NCBI GenBank assembly: GCA_964510785.1
Contig: CAZECM010000001.1
Span: 62,001 to 126,000 of the forward strand
Direction of reading: 5' to 3'
Source of the DNA: JAAYZM01 sp964510785
GTDB lineage: Bacteria; Actinomycetota; Actinomycetes; Actinomycetales; Cellulomonadaceae
Length of the DNA: 64,000 nucleotides
This document shows positions 25,486 to 33,657 of this stretch, one piece after another; the first letter of the stretch is position 1, and every line of letters starts with the position of its first letter. The position numbers were made by a program, and so were the translations under genes. Below the pieces are notes generated by a model. It ran no database searches, was not told the origin of the DNA, and saw only the letters and a list, made by a program, of their open reading frames with translations.

Positions 25486-25532
25486 GGAGCGGGTGACGGG
25501 AATCGAACCCGCGCTATCAGCTTGGGAAGCTG
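25486..25532. repeat. Right attachment site within tRNA-Gly
   Basis: The 47-bp sequence is identical to 2276-2322. It covers the 3' portion of tRNA-Gly from the anticodon stem to two bases past the discriminator, so insertion of the element rebuilt a complete tRNA here. Confidence 0.92.
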
Positions 25533-25558
25533 AAGTTCTACCATTGAACTACACCCGC
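25488..25558 (-). tRNA. tRNA-Gly (anticodon CCC)
   Basis: A 71-nt cloverleaf on the minus strand: acceptor GCGGGTG/CACCCGC, D arm GTTCAATGGTAGAAC, anticodon stem TCAGC/GCTGA with loop TTCCCAA (anticodon CCC), T arm CGGGT-TCGATTC-CCGTC-type, discriminator T, and no encoded CCA. It is the integration target of the adjacent element and remains functional because the element supplies an identical 3' end. Confidence 0.95.
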
Positions 25559-25640
25559 GCATCGCCACCCCCGCGGGGGAGCGGCGTACCGGGACATCAT
25601 ATCCAGACGTACAAGTCCCGCCGTCCATACCCGCATCGAA

Positions 25641-25656
25641 CCTACGGTCCCGTAGG
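25641..25656. promoter_or_regulatory. Inverted-repeat operator upstream of the desaturase
   Basis: CCTACGG-TC-CCGTAGG is a perfect inverted repeat with 7-bp arms, 71 bp before the desaturase start. The shape is typical of TetR-family operators, which often control fatty acid desaturases in actinomycetes; the regulator is not in the window. Confidence 0.5.
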
Positions 25657-25727
25657 CTCACGGGCATCTAGCGAGCGCCCGCTCCCTCCCCGACGGCTGA
25701 GAAGTCGACCGACCCAGTGAAGGGCTC

Positions 25728-26825
25728 ATGACTTCATCAGCAGTCGACTCAGGATTCCGCCCGACCACCCCCCGTCGTGAAGGGCCGGCGATCGCCTCGA
25801 CCGGCACGTATCGCGAGCTCCTGCGCACCATCCGTGACGCGGGGCTGCTCGGCCGCCGCCGGGGCTTCTACCTCATCGTGCTTGGCGCGCTGGCGTTCGC
25901 CACCCTCGGCGCGATCACGGGATTCGTGCTCCTCGGCCAGTCCTGGTACCAGCTGCTCATCGCCGGGTTCCTCGGCGTCGTCCTGACGCAGTTCGCGTTC
26001 GTCGCGCACGAGGCCTCGCACCGCCAGGTCTTCGAGTCGCACGAGGCGAACGACCGCGTGGGCCGGCTGCTCGCCAACGGCGTGGTCGGCATCTCCTACA
26101 CGTGGTGGATGAGCAAGCACTCGCGCCACCACGCCAACCCCAACGTCGTCGGCAAGGACCCGGACATCGACCCCGGGGTGCTGCGCTTCACCGAGGACGA
26201 CGCCTCGAAGATCCAGACCCGCGGCAAGTCGCTCTTCACGCGCAACCAGGGCTGGCTGTTCTTCCCCCTCATCACGCTCGAGGGCCTCAACCTGCACATC
26301 ACGTCGCTGCGATCGCTGCTCGGTGCGGGCCTGACGTGGCCGCGGCTGCGCGAGGCGCTCATCATCATGACGCGACTGGCCATCTACGTGGGTGTCATCT
26401 TCTGGGTGCTCTCGCCCGGTCTCGCCTTCGCTTTCCTCGGTGTGCAGCTCGCCGTCTTCGGCTTCTACATGGGTGCCTCGTTCGCGCCGAACCACAAGGG
26501 CATGAAGATCCTGCCCGCCGGCTCGCGCGTGGACTTCTTCACCAAGCAGGTCGTGACCTCGCGCAACATCCGCGGTGGCCACGTCATGAGCCACGCGATG
26601 GGCGGGCTCAACTACCAGATCGAGCACCACCTGTTCCCCACGATGCCGCGCCCGCACCTCGCGCGTGCCCGCGAGATCGTCAAGGAGTACTGCGAGACCC
26701 TCGAGGTCCCCTACACCGAGACGTCGCTCATGGAGTCCTACGGGATCGTCGTGCGCTACCTCAACGAGGTGGGCCTCCAGGCCCGCGACCCGTTCGACTG
26801 CCCCGCCCGTTACGTGATGCGCTGA
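25728..26825 (+). CDS. Membrane fatty acid (acyl) desaturase
   Basis: A 365-residue integral membrane enzyme with the three histidine boxes HEASH (94-98), HSRHH (131-135) and QIEHH near residue 300, which bind the di-iron centre. Four hydrophobic spans flank them. It belongs to the front-end/delta-6-like acyl desaturase group of actinobacteria, which inserts double bonds into membrane acyl chains. It is monocistronic and is divergent from tRNA-Gly. Confidence 0.88.
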   Translation: MTSSAVDSGFRPTTPRREGPAIASTGTYRELLRTIRDAGLLGRRRGFYLIVLGALAFATLGAITGFVLLGQSWYQLLIAGFLGVVLTQFAFVAHEASHRQVFESHEANDRVGRLLANGVVGISYTWWMSKHSRHHANPNVVGKDPDIDPGVLRFTEDDASKIQTRGKSLFTRNQGWLFFPLITLEGLNLHITSLRSLLGAGLTWPRLREALIIMTRLAIYVGVIFWVLSPGLAFAFLGVQLAVFGFYMGASFAPNHKGMKILPAGSRVDFFTKQVVTSRNIRGGHVMSHAMGGLNYQIEHHLFPTMPRPHLARAREIVKEYCETLEVPYTETSLMESYGIVVRYLNEVGLQARDPFDCPARYVMR

Positions 26826-26909
26826 GCCGTACGCGCTCGGCCCGGCGCGCCACCGCGGCACCGCGAGGTAGCCGCGCGAGGACCCGCTCGGCGCGCCGCC
26901 ACGACCCCG

Positions 26910-26957
26910 CGACGTAGGTCTGAGTGCGCGACGTAGTGCTGTGGCGGACCTACGTCG
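26910..26957. terminator. Inverted repeat after the desaturase
   Basis: CGACGTAGGTC (26910-26920) and GACCTACGTCG (26947-26957) form 11-bp arms around a loop that holds a further CGACGTAG copy. It lies between the desaturase stop and the helicase promoter and probably terminates the desaturase transcript. Confidence 0.45.
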
Positions 26958-27048
26958 GCGCGTCCGGCACTACCTCGCGGGACGATTGTGTCCGACGGCG
27001 AGAGCCTCGACCGTCGTGTCCGAACGTGCAGGTAGAGTCGCGCTTCGC

Positions 27049-28797
27049 ATGCGATCTTCCCCGTTCGACTCCCTGCCACCCGCGTATCCACTGCGGGCCC
27101 CGTGGGGAACCGCGTCGAGCCTGCGCGCGTGGCAGCGCGAGGCCTTCGACGCGTACGTGGACCAGGCGCCGCGAGACTTCCTGTGCGTCGCCACACCGGG
27201 CGCCGGCAAGACGACGTTCGCCCTCCGCGTCGCCCACCACCTGCTGAGCACGCGCACGGTCAAGCGCATCATCGTCATCACCCCCACGGAGCACCTCAAG
27301 GTGCAGTGGGCGGACGCGGCGGCCCGGGTGGGTATCCAGCTCGACCCCGGCACGGGCGGCGGGCGGCGCGGACGGTCCAAGGAGTACGACGGCTCGGTCG
27401 TCACCTATGCGGGGGTCGCGCTGCGTGCCTACGCCTACGAGGCGATCTGCAACTCGACCGACGTGCTCGTGATCTTCGACGAGGTCCACCACGCCGGGGA
27501 CTCCCGCTCGTGGGGCGATGCGCTCACCGACTCCTTCGAGGCCGCCACCCGGAGACTCTCCCTGACGGGCACCCCGTTCCGCTCCGACGAGCACCAGATC
27601 CCCTTCGTGACCTACGAGCAGACGGCCCCGGGCGTGAAGACCTCGCGCCCGGACTACGTCTACGGCTACGCCGAGGCGCTCGCGGACCACGTGGTGCGCC
27701 CCGTGATCTTCATGAACTACGGCGGACCCATGCGCTGGCGCACCAAGGCGGGCGACGAGGTGGCCGTGGACCTCGGTACCCCGCTGACGAAGGACCTCAC
27801 GGCCCACGCGTGGCGCACGGCCCTGTCGCCCACGGGCGAGTGGATCCCGGCCGTGCTCCAGGCCGCGAACACACGCCTCGAGGAGGCCCGCAGGCACGTG
27901 CCCGACGCCGGGGGCCTCGTCATCGCGACCGACCAGACCCAGGCCCGGGCGTACGCGCGCATCCTCGCGTCGATCACGGGCGACAAGCCCGTGGTGGTGC
28001 TCTCCGACGACGCGAGGGCCAGCTCCCGCATCGAGGAGTTCGCCGAGTCCGCGGACCGCTGGATGGTGGCCGTCCGGATGGTCTCCGAGGGAGTCGACGT
28101 GCCGCGTCTCGCCGTCGGCGTCTATGCGACCGCGACCTCCACGCCCTTGTTCTTCGCCCAGGCCGTGGGGCGGTTCGTGCGTTCACGACGGCGCGGGGAG
28201 GTCGCGACCGTCTTCCTGCCGACCGTCCCGATCCTGCTGAGCCACGCCGCCGCTCTCGAGCGCCAGCGCGACCACGTGCTCGGCAAGCCGCGCGGGGACG
28301 ACGCGTGGACCGAGGCGGACGCGCTCATGGCCGAGGCGAACCGCAGCGAGGGGGCGTCGGACGACCTGCTCGGCGAGTTCGAGGCCCTCGAGTCCCGGGC
28401 CACGTTCGACCACGTGCTGTTCGACTCGCAGGCGTTCGGCATGCACGCCGAGCCGCTCTCCGAGGACGAGCAGGACTTCCTCGGCCTGCCCGGGCTGCTC
28501 GAGCCGGACCAGGTGCGCTCCCTGCTCGCCGAGCGCCAGGGTCGTCAGCTGCGACGCCGCGAGCGGCAGGACCGCCGCGAACGCGCCGAGCCCGCCGTCG
28601 CCCTGCACCGCGCGCTGGCCAGCAAGCGCAAGGAGCTCAGCTCGCTCGTGGCGCAGTACGCGCGCTCGGCGGGTGTGCCGCACAGCCACATCCACGCGAA
28701 CCTGCGCCGGGAGTGCGGCGGGCCGCCCGTCGCGCAGGCCAGCCAGGAGCAGGTGGACGCGCGCATCGCGGCGGTCCGCGGCTGGCTGCGCCGCTGA
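27049..28797 (+). CDS. SF2 DEAD/DEAH-box helicase
   Basis: A 582-residue helicase. ATG at 27049 follows a TAGAGT -10 box (27032-27037), and the family N-terminus (LRAWQREAFDAY) begins soon after. Motif I is ATPGAGKT (about 48-55), motif II FDEVHHAG, motif III LTGTPFRSD; the helicase C domain has RMVSEGVDVPRLAV and the final AVGRFVRSRRRGE with the arginine finger. The C-terminal 130 residues are charged and partly coiled. It is an XPB/RadD-like DNA helicase seen in many actinomycetes, with an unspecified role in repair or transcription. Confidence 0.83.
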   Translation: MRSSPFDSLPPAYPLRAPWGTASSLRAWQREAFDAYVDQAPRDFLCVATPGAGKTTFALRVAHHLLSTRTVKRIIVITPTEHLKVQWADAAARVGIQLDPGTGGGRRGRSKEYDGSVVTYAGVALRAYAYEAICNSTDVLVIFDEVHHAGDSRSWGDALTDSFEAATRRLSLTGTPFRSDEHQIPFVTYEQTAPGVKTSRPDYVYGYAEALADHVVRPVIFMNYGGPMRWRTKAGDEVAVDLGTPLTKDLTAHAWRTALSPTGEWIPAVLQAANTRLEEARRHVPDAGGLVIATDQTQARAYARILASITGDKPVVVLSDDARASSRIEEFAESADRWMVAVRMVSEGVDVPRLAVGVYATATSTPLFFAQAVGRFVRSRRRGEVATVFLPTVPILLSHAAALERQRDHVLGKPRGDDAWTEADALMAEANRSEGASDDLLGEFEALESRATFDHVLFDSQAFGMHAEPLSEDEQDFLGLPGLLEPDQVRSLLAERQGRQLRRRERQDRRERAEPAVALHRALASKRKELSSLVAQYARSAGVPHSHIHANLRRECGGPPVAQASQEQVDARIAAVRGWLRR

Positions 28798-28828
28798 CTC
28801 GCTGACCCGCGGCAAGGCGCCTCCCCCG

Positions 28829-28876
28829 ACCCCCTGTGCGGGACGCTATGTGCGCATAGCGTCCCGCAGAGGGGGT
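28829..28876. terminator. Long hairpin downstream of the helicase gene
   Basis: A 21-bp stem with one mismatch and a TGCG loop, with arms such as GCGGGACGCTATG and CATAGCGTCCCGC. It lies 32 bp after the helicase stop and before the convergent membrane-protein gene, so it could terminate both transcripts. There is no T run, as is common in actinomycetes. Confidence 0.6.
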
Positions 28877-28950
28877 TTGGCGTCCATGACGTCCCGCAGA
28901 AGGTGGGGGGCCGGGCGGGCGGGGGCCGGGCGGGGGGCCGGGCGGGCGGG

Positions 28951-30093
28951 TTACTGCGTGGCGGCGGTGGCTTCGATCTCGTAGCCGGTGGGGAGCTCCT
29001 CGATCTCCCACAGCGGGACCTCGACCGAGCCGGTCTCACCCGCGGCGAGCTCCCACATCGACTCCTGCGTGCCCGTGACGATCTGCCCGGTCTCGTCGCG
29101 CACCACCACGGTGACGAACCCGAACTCGAGGTCGGCGTGGTCGCCCGCCTTCACGCGGGCCGTGACGGTCGGTGGTTCAGCGGACTCGTCCACGACCCAG
29201 TCGAGGACGTGTGGTGACTCGACGGGCGCGCCGTAGTCGTAGGAGTCGAGGTAGACGTCGAGCCGCGCCACCTCGCCGTCGTCGACGGTCTCGAGCTCGC
29301 CGACCACTCGTGCCGGCTCGTCGTTCGTGAGGGCGACCCAGCTGCTGCCCGTGCCGAGCAGCGTGCCCTCGGCGTCGTACGCCTCGACCGTGACCTCGAC
29401 CGCGACGGGCGTGGTGAGCTCGTTCAGCGCCTCGACCTCGACGAGGTAGCTCGTGGCCCACGGACCCACCCACCACTCCTGGTGCGTGAGCCCGGCATCG
29501 ACCGGAGTGATCGGCACGGCGGTGGTCGTGGTGGCGACGTCCGAGTCCCATGGTGTCCCGCCCGAGAACAGGTCTCCGGCGTTCCGCAGGAACCCGGAGA
29601 CGAGCTGGAACAGGATGAACGCGACCACGAGGAAGCCGAAGATCTTGCCTCGCCCCGAGCGCTGGTTCGACGTGGGAGGCGGGGTGGTCGGGCCGCCGGG
29701 GCCGCGGCTGGGCCGAGCCGCGGTGCCCGACGGCGGGACGCGGGCCGGTGCGGCGACCGGCGGCGGCGCGGCCACCGGACCGGAGGCACTGGGTGTCGCG
29801 CGAATGCGCGGCAGAGGAGCTGGCGGCTGCCCGGGCGCGTAGGACGGACCCGGAACGTGCGTCGGGCCGGGGGGTGCGACGGGTGGTGGAGCCGCCGCCC
29901 GCCCGCGCATCACCTGGGTAGGCGCGTTCGGGTCGCGGACGGTCGATACCTGGGTGTCGAGGTAGCGGCGGGGACGGACGCCCCGCGAGGCGGCGTCGGC
30001 GAGGGAGACCCAGTGGCCGCGCGGCGAGAGCACGTGCCCGTTGACGACATCACCCGTGCGGTAGTTCCCGGGCAGGTCGGGGATCTTCACCAC
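28951..30093 (-). CDS. Single-pass membrane protein with extracytoplasmic beta domain (paralogue 1)
   Basis: A 380-residue protein. GTG at 30093 aligns with the start of the downstream-strand paralogue (VKIPDLPGNYRTGDVVNG vs VKIPELPGNYRPGDVVNG) and has GGGAG upstream. Order: a 60-residue conserved domain with GDVVNG and GHWV, a Pro/Ala-rich linker (~65-145), one membrane helix (IFGFLVVAFILFQLVSGF) and a ~200-residue beta-rich outer domain resembling FxLYD/sandwich repeats. Function unknown. It follows the paralogue on the same strand. Confidence 0.6.
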   Translation of the reverse strand: MVKIPDLPGNYRTGDVVNGHVLSPRGHWVSLADAASRGVRPRRYLDTQVSTVRDPNAPTQVMRGRAAAPPPVAPPGPTHVPGPSYAPGQPPAPLPRIRATPSASGPVAAPPPVAAPARVPPSGTAARPSRGPGGPTTPPPTSNQRSGRGKIFGFLVVAFILFQLVSGFLRNAGDLFSGGTPWDSDVATTTTAVPITPVDAGLTHQEWWVGPWATSYLVEVEALNELTTPVAVEVTVEAYDAEGTLLGTGSSWVALTNDEPARVVGELETVDDGEVARLDVYLDSYDYGAPVESPHVLDWVVDESAEPPTVTARVKAGDHADLEFGFVTVVVRDETGQIVTGTQESMWELAAGETGSVEVPLWEIEELPTGYEIEATAATQ

Positions 30094-30163
30094 GTGCGCT
30101 CCCTGCGGGTCGGTCAGGTCACGTGCATCGTGGCACATCCCCGCCCCGCACGACCCGGGACGG

Positions 30164-31267
30164 TCACTGGTACAGGACGGTGAACTGCCAGTCGTCCGTC
30201 CCGCTGACCGTCTCGGGCCCCCACAGGGGGAACTCGATCAGCGCCCTCGCCCCGGGTTCGGGTGGCGCGGGGTAGGCGACGCCGAGGTTGAGGATGGCGC
30301 CGTCGGCGTCCCGCACCACCGCGGTGAGGCGGAGGTTCGACGGCGGCTCTCCTGCGCCCTCGGCCGCGATCGTGACCTCGACCTGCGGGCGCGAGGCGGT
30401 CGTGTCGACCGACCCCTCGAGGACCATGACCTCGTAGTCCTCCGGCTCGTTCCACACCCCGAGCGGCACGAACTCGGCGCGCAGCTCGGTGATCTCGGCG
30501 TCGAAGGCCTCGGAGAAGAAGCCGACCGACACGGTGGGCTCGCCGTGGCGCAGCGCGATGAAGTCGGAGGCCTCGTGGGTCACGCCGGTCGCGTCCACGG
30601 CCTCGATGTGCACGGACACCCCGGCGCGCGGGCGCTCGAGGCCGGGTGCGGCGACCGTGAGCACGAAGTGGGAGGAGTACTCCGAGTGCCACACCTCCCA
30701 CTCGGTCACCTCGAACAGTGCCGACTCCTCCTCGCTGAGGCGGAACGACGGCGTCTCCTCGGGGCTCGGGATCTCGGGGGGCGCGATCACGGGGATCTCG
30801 ACGTCCACGTCGGCCCAGTCCTCGTCCAGGTCGAGGCTCCACTCCGGGGTGGGCGCCGGCGCGGACAGGTCCGCGAACCACGTGCGTGCCACCAGGCCGA
30901 ACACCACCACCGCCGCGATGGCGATGATCCCGACCGCGAGGCAACCGACACAACCGCGTCGCGGCGGAGTCGGGCCGCCTTGGGTGGGCGGAGGCTTGCC
31001 CCTGGCGCTGAGGTAGGGGTTCGACGGCGGGGTGGCCGACGACGGCGAGCGCTGTGCAGCCGGGCCCTGGGCCTGGCGGCGGGGGATCTCGCTGCTCGGC
31101 TTGTCCGGGTCGTGGACCGTGGAGACCGCGGAGCCCAGGTAGCGGAGCTTGAGCCCCTCGGCCCGGGCGTTGTCGACCGGGACCCAGTGCCCACGTGTGG
31201 TGAGGACGAAGCCGTTGACGACGTCGCCGGGCCGGTAGTTGCCGGGTAGCTCGGGGATCTTGACCAT
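30164..31267 (-). CDS. Single-pass membrane protein with extracytoplasmic beta domain (paralogue 2)
   Basis: A 367-residue protein starting at ATG 31267. It has the same N-terminal domain as its neighbour (GDVVNGFVL, GHWVPVDNA, YLGSAVSTVHDP), a Pro-rich linker, a CVGCLAVGIIAIAAVVVFGL membrane helix and a beta-rich outer domain (FRLSEEESALFEVTEWEVWH). The pair arose by tandem duplication and then diverged outside the membrane. Function unknown; the shared cytosolic N-domain suggests a common partner. Confidence 0.6.
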   Translation of the reverse strand: MVKIPELPGNYRPGDVVNGFVLTTRGHWVPVDNARAEGLKLRYLGSAVSTVHDPDKPSSEIPRRQAQGPAAQRSPSSATPPSNPYLSARGKPPPTQGGPTPPRRGCVGCLAVGIIAIAAVVVFGLVARTWFADLSAPAPTPEWSLDLDEDWADVDVEIPVIAPPEIPSPEETPSFRLSEEESALFEVTEWEVWHSEYSSHFVLTVAAPGLERPRAGVSVHIEAVDATGVTHEASDFIALRHGEPTVSVGFFSEAFDAEITELRAEFVPLGVWNEPEDYEVMVLEGSVDTTASRPQVEVTIAAEGAGEPPSNLRLTAVVRDADGAILNLGVAYPAPPEPGARALIEFPLWGPETVSGTDDWQFTVLYQ

Positions 31268-31360
31268 GGTCTCGCCCTGCTGCTGGTTTCGGGTGCGGGC
31301 CCGATCGTGTCACACCGAGCCGTCCCGGGCCTTCATGCCCCTCTCCCGTGGGCGCGTCGA

Positions 31361-31401
31361 CGTGAAGACTTGTCGCCCTGCCAGGGCCACAAGTCTTCAC
31401 G
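31361..31401. terminator. 41-nt nearly perfect palindrome
   Basis: Outer arms CGTGAAGACTTGT (31361-31373) and ACAAGTCTTCACG (31389-31401) enclose a second hairpin GCCCTG-C-CAGGGC; only C-C mismatches interrupt the stem. It lies 20 bp past the stop of the beta-propeller gene, so transcription termination of the sigma operon is likely. Confidence 0.6.
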
Positions 31402-31422
31402 CTCCCGCTGGCCGACGTGTGA

Positions 31423-32916
31423 CTAGCCCGGGAGCGGTTCGCTTACGGGGGCCCACGAGAAGTCGAGATCGAGCCAGTCGGCATCGGCGCCGTCCTGCAG
31501 CCCCGGCATCAGGACGCGCGGCGACCCGCCCGCCGGGTCGAGCACCCGCAGCCAGCCCGCGGGGGTGTCGAACGCCAGGTTCGACACGAGGAAAACCTCG
31601 CCAGTCTCGGCACGCACGTCGAAGGTCTCGAATGCCGCGCCGTCAGGCTGGTAGAGCAGCCGGAACTCGGCGCCGTCCCACGCGTAGACCCCCACGCTGG
31701 AGGGGTCGTAGCCCTCGGGGCCGCCGTTGTCGAGCGCGTTGAGCACCACCTCGCCGTCCGACAGGTGCGCACCGCCACCGCTCTGGACCACGGGGACCCC
31801 CTCGGTGATCGCGAGCACCAGCTCGACCTCACCCGTCACCGCGTCGAACCGGTAGTACCCCGGCTCCGCGTCGGGGTCCACGACAGGCCCGTAGCGGCGG
31901 TCCGCGTTCTCGCACAGCGCGAGGAGGGACTCGGCGTCGAACCACGCGACCAGGTCGCACCGCTTGTCGGGCAGGTCGAGCACGGGTGTCGCGGCCGACG
32001 GGTCCCCGGTGTCGAGGGTTCCGATCGTGCGACCGTCGTCGTCGGCGATGTACGCGAGGCGGCGCCCGCTCGGGTCCAGCGTGCCGGGCCACGACCAGCC
32101 GCCGGGAAGCTCCGCGAGCACGGAGACCTCGCCGCTCGCCGTCCACCCGACCAGGGCGTTGTCCTCCGCCTCGACGGCATACTCGCGGAACAGGTGCCGG
32201 CCGTCGGCGGTCAGGCCCAGGTAGTGACCCGCGTTCCCGAGCGGCCCCGAGCCCCACCCCGCGCCGAGCCCTTCGAGCGTGCCCGTGCCGATGTCGAGCA
32301 GCGCCCAGGTCACGTCGGTCCAGGCGGGTTGACCGTTCTCGTCGACGTCGATCTGCCTCACGAGCGCTCGCGGTTCGCCCACCTCCCACCGGACCACCTC
32401 GAGGAGCACGTCGTCGGGCAGGCGGGACACGAGGTAGAGCCCGCCGTCCGGCGAGGACAGGTACACGGCGCTGCCGGCTGTGACGCGGCTGTCGTCGGCG
32501 GCGAAGCGCGAGGGCCGCATGCTCGACAACGCCCAGCCCGGCTCGACGAGGTCGAGCCAGCCCTCCGGCAGCGCCTCGGCCTCGGGCAGTACGTCGCCGG
32601 GGGTGGGATCGGGGGAGGGCGTCGGGGACGACGACGGCGAGGGGCCCGGCGTCGGCGCCTCCTCGGTCGGGCTCGGGGCGGGCGACACGGCCGGCTCGGG
32701 TCGCTCGAGCTGTCCGAGCCCGAACCACACGGCCGCACCGACGAGGCCGACGGCGGGCAGCGCCACGAGTGTCGTCACCGTGTGCCGGATCGCCCGCCTG
32801 CGCCGGGTGCGCCCCACGACGGCGCGCAGCTCGCCCGCGGTGAGATCCACACCGGTGAGGCGGGACTCGTCGGCGGCGATCTCCGCGTGCATCACCTCGG
32901 ACAGGTCATGAGCCAC
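31423..32916 (-). CDS. Membrane-anchored beta-propeller protein, likely partner of the sigma factor
   Basis: A 497-residue protein starting at GTG 32916. A cytosolic N-terminus of about 45 residues (VMHAEIAADESRL, LRAVVGRTRRRR) precedes a membrane helix (46-68), a Pro/Ser/Thr linker (~72-108) and an extracytoplasmic beta-propeller with WD-like turns (YLSSPDGGLYLV, AYIADDDGRTIGTLDTG). The gene overlaps the ECF sigma gene by 11 bases, the placement of a regulator; the short N-terminus could bind the sigma factor, but no zinc anti-sigma (ZAS) motif is present. Confidence 0.65.
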   Translation of the reverse strand: MAHDLSEVMHAEIAADESRLTGVDLTAGELRAVVGRTRRRRAIRHTVTTLVALPAVGLVGAAVWFGLGQLERPEPAVSPAPSPTEEAPTPGPSPSSSPTPSPDPTPGDVLPEAEALPEGWLDLVEPGWALSSMRPSRFAADDSRVTAGSAVYLSSPDGGLYLVSRLPDDVLLEVVRWEVGEPRALVRQIDVDENGQPAWTDVTWALLDIGTGTLEGLGAGWGSGPLGNAGHYLGLTADGRHLFREYAVEAEDNALVGWTASGEVSVLAELPGGWSWPGTLDPSGRRLAYIADDDGRTIGTLDTGDPSAATPVLDLPDKRCDLVAWFDAESLLALCENADRRYGPVVDPDAEPGYYRFDAVTGEVELVLAITEGVPVVQSGGGAHLSDGEVVLNALDNGGPEGYDPSSVGVYAWDGAEFRLLYQPDGAAFETFDVRAETGEVFLVSNLAFDTPAGWLRVLDPAGGSPRVLMPGLQDGADADWLDLDFSWAPVSEPLPG

Positions 32917-33469
32917 GGCGCACCCCCTTGGTGCTGATGCGTACGACGTGCGGCTCCTCGGTGGCCGCAGTCGTGCCGAGCGCGGCGTTGAGGGCCGCGA
33001 CGCCGTCGGACAGGTACCGCTTCACCGCGCCCTCGCTGAGGCCGAGCACGCGGGCGGTCTCCCGCGTGGAGAGGTCCTCGACGTGCCGCAGCACGACGCA
33101 CGCGCGCTGGCGTGGGCTCAGCGTGGCGAGCGCCGTCTTGAGAGGGGTGCTCAGGCCGAGTGCGGCGACGTCCGCGCCGTCGGCCACCCCGACACGTCCG
33201 CCGTCGGGCAACGCCGCCACGAGGGCAGTGCGCTCGCGGGCCTTGCGCCTCGTCGCGTCGATGAACCGCGACGCGACGGCGCGGCGCACGTAGTGCTCGG
33301 CCTCGCCGATCGAGGCGAACTTCGCCCGTGCGGAGAAGCTCGTCACGAGGGCGTCCTGGACGAGGTCCTCCGCCTCGGCGAGCGAACCCGCGAGGAGCAT
33401 CGCGTGCGCGACGAGAGAGCGGTAGCGTTCGCGCGCCACGAGCTCGAGCATCGGTTCCCAGCGGCTCAT
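32906..33469 (-). CDS. ECF RNA polymerase sigma factor (SigE/SigL-like)
   Basis: A 187-residue sigma factor. ATG at 33469 gives the usual N-terminus (MLELVARERYRSLVAHAMLL). Region 2 has SLAEAEDLVQDALVTSF and region 4 has LSPRQRACVVLRHVEDLSTRETARVLGLSEGAVKRYL, the recognition helix for the -35 element. Sequence and length fit the SigE-70 (SACE) subgroup of actinomycetes. It is coupled to the membrane beta-propeller gene, so an envelope signal is likely. Confidence 0.85.
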   Translation of the reverse strand: MSRWEPMLELVARERYRSLVAHAMLLAGSLAEAEDLVQDALVTSFSARAKFASIGEAEHYVRRAVASRFIDATRRKARERTALVAALPDGGRVGVADGADVAALGLSTPLKTALATLSPRQRACVVLRHVEDLSTRETARVLGLSEGAVKRYLSDGVAALNAALGTTAATEEPHVVRISTKGVRRGS

Positions 33470-33657
33470 CGGTCCGCCTCGGGTTGCCCGACGACGCCAG
33501 CCCAGGTGCTGTCCCACGTGGGGCGACCGACGGCGCGCGCGTGGTTGCCGCACCGCCGCGCCGAACCGCACCCGTGCTGCACGCACCCACCTCCGATCGG
33601 GCAAAGCCTGCCAGCAGAACGTCGCCCGGCGCCGATCGGTTGTGGCTGCGTGAGACT

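Larger units (their letters stand above)
2323..25532. mobile_element. 23-kb integrative (mobilizable) element in tRNA-Gly(CCC)
   Basis: Bounded by 47-bp direct repeats of the tRNA-Gly 3' end. It encodes a tyrosine integrase (24007-25371) beside the reconstituted tRNA, an excisionase-like HTH protein and a MobF relaxase, plus two toxin-antitoxin modules and a metabolic cargo. No type IV secretion genes, coupling protein or replication initiator were seen, so mobilization in trans (IME-like) is more likely than self-transfer. The cargo includes an intact uronate/aldarate operon and a stretch of decayed genes near the integrase end, which suggests a composite history. The alternative, a decayed ICE that lost its transfer genes, cannot be excluded. 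Confidence 0.88.

Noticed and set aside
26941..27048. N-terminal extension of the SF2 helicase
   Set aside because: The extra residues cover the intergenic inverted repeat and the -10 box; the ATG at 27049 fits the promoter and the family start.
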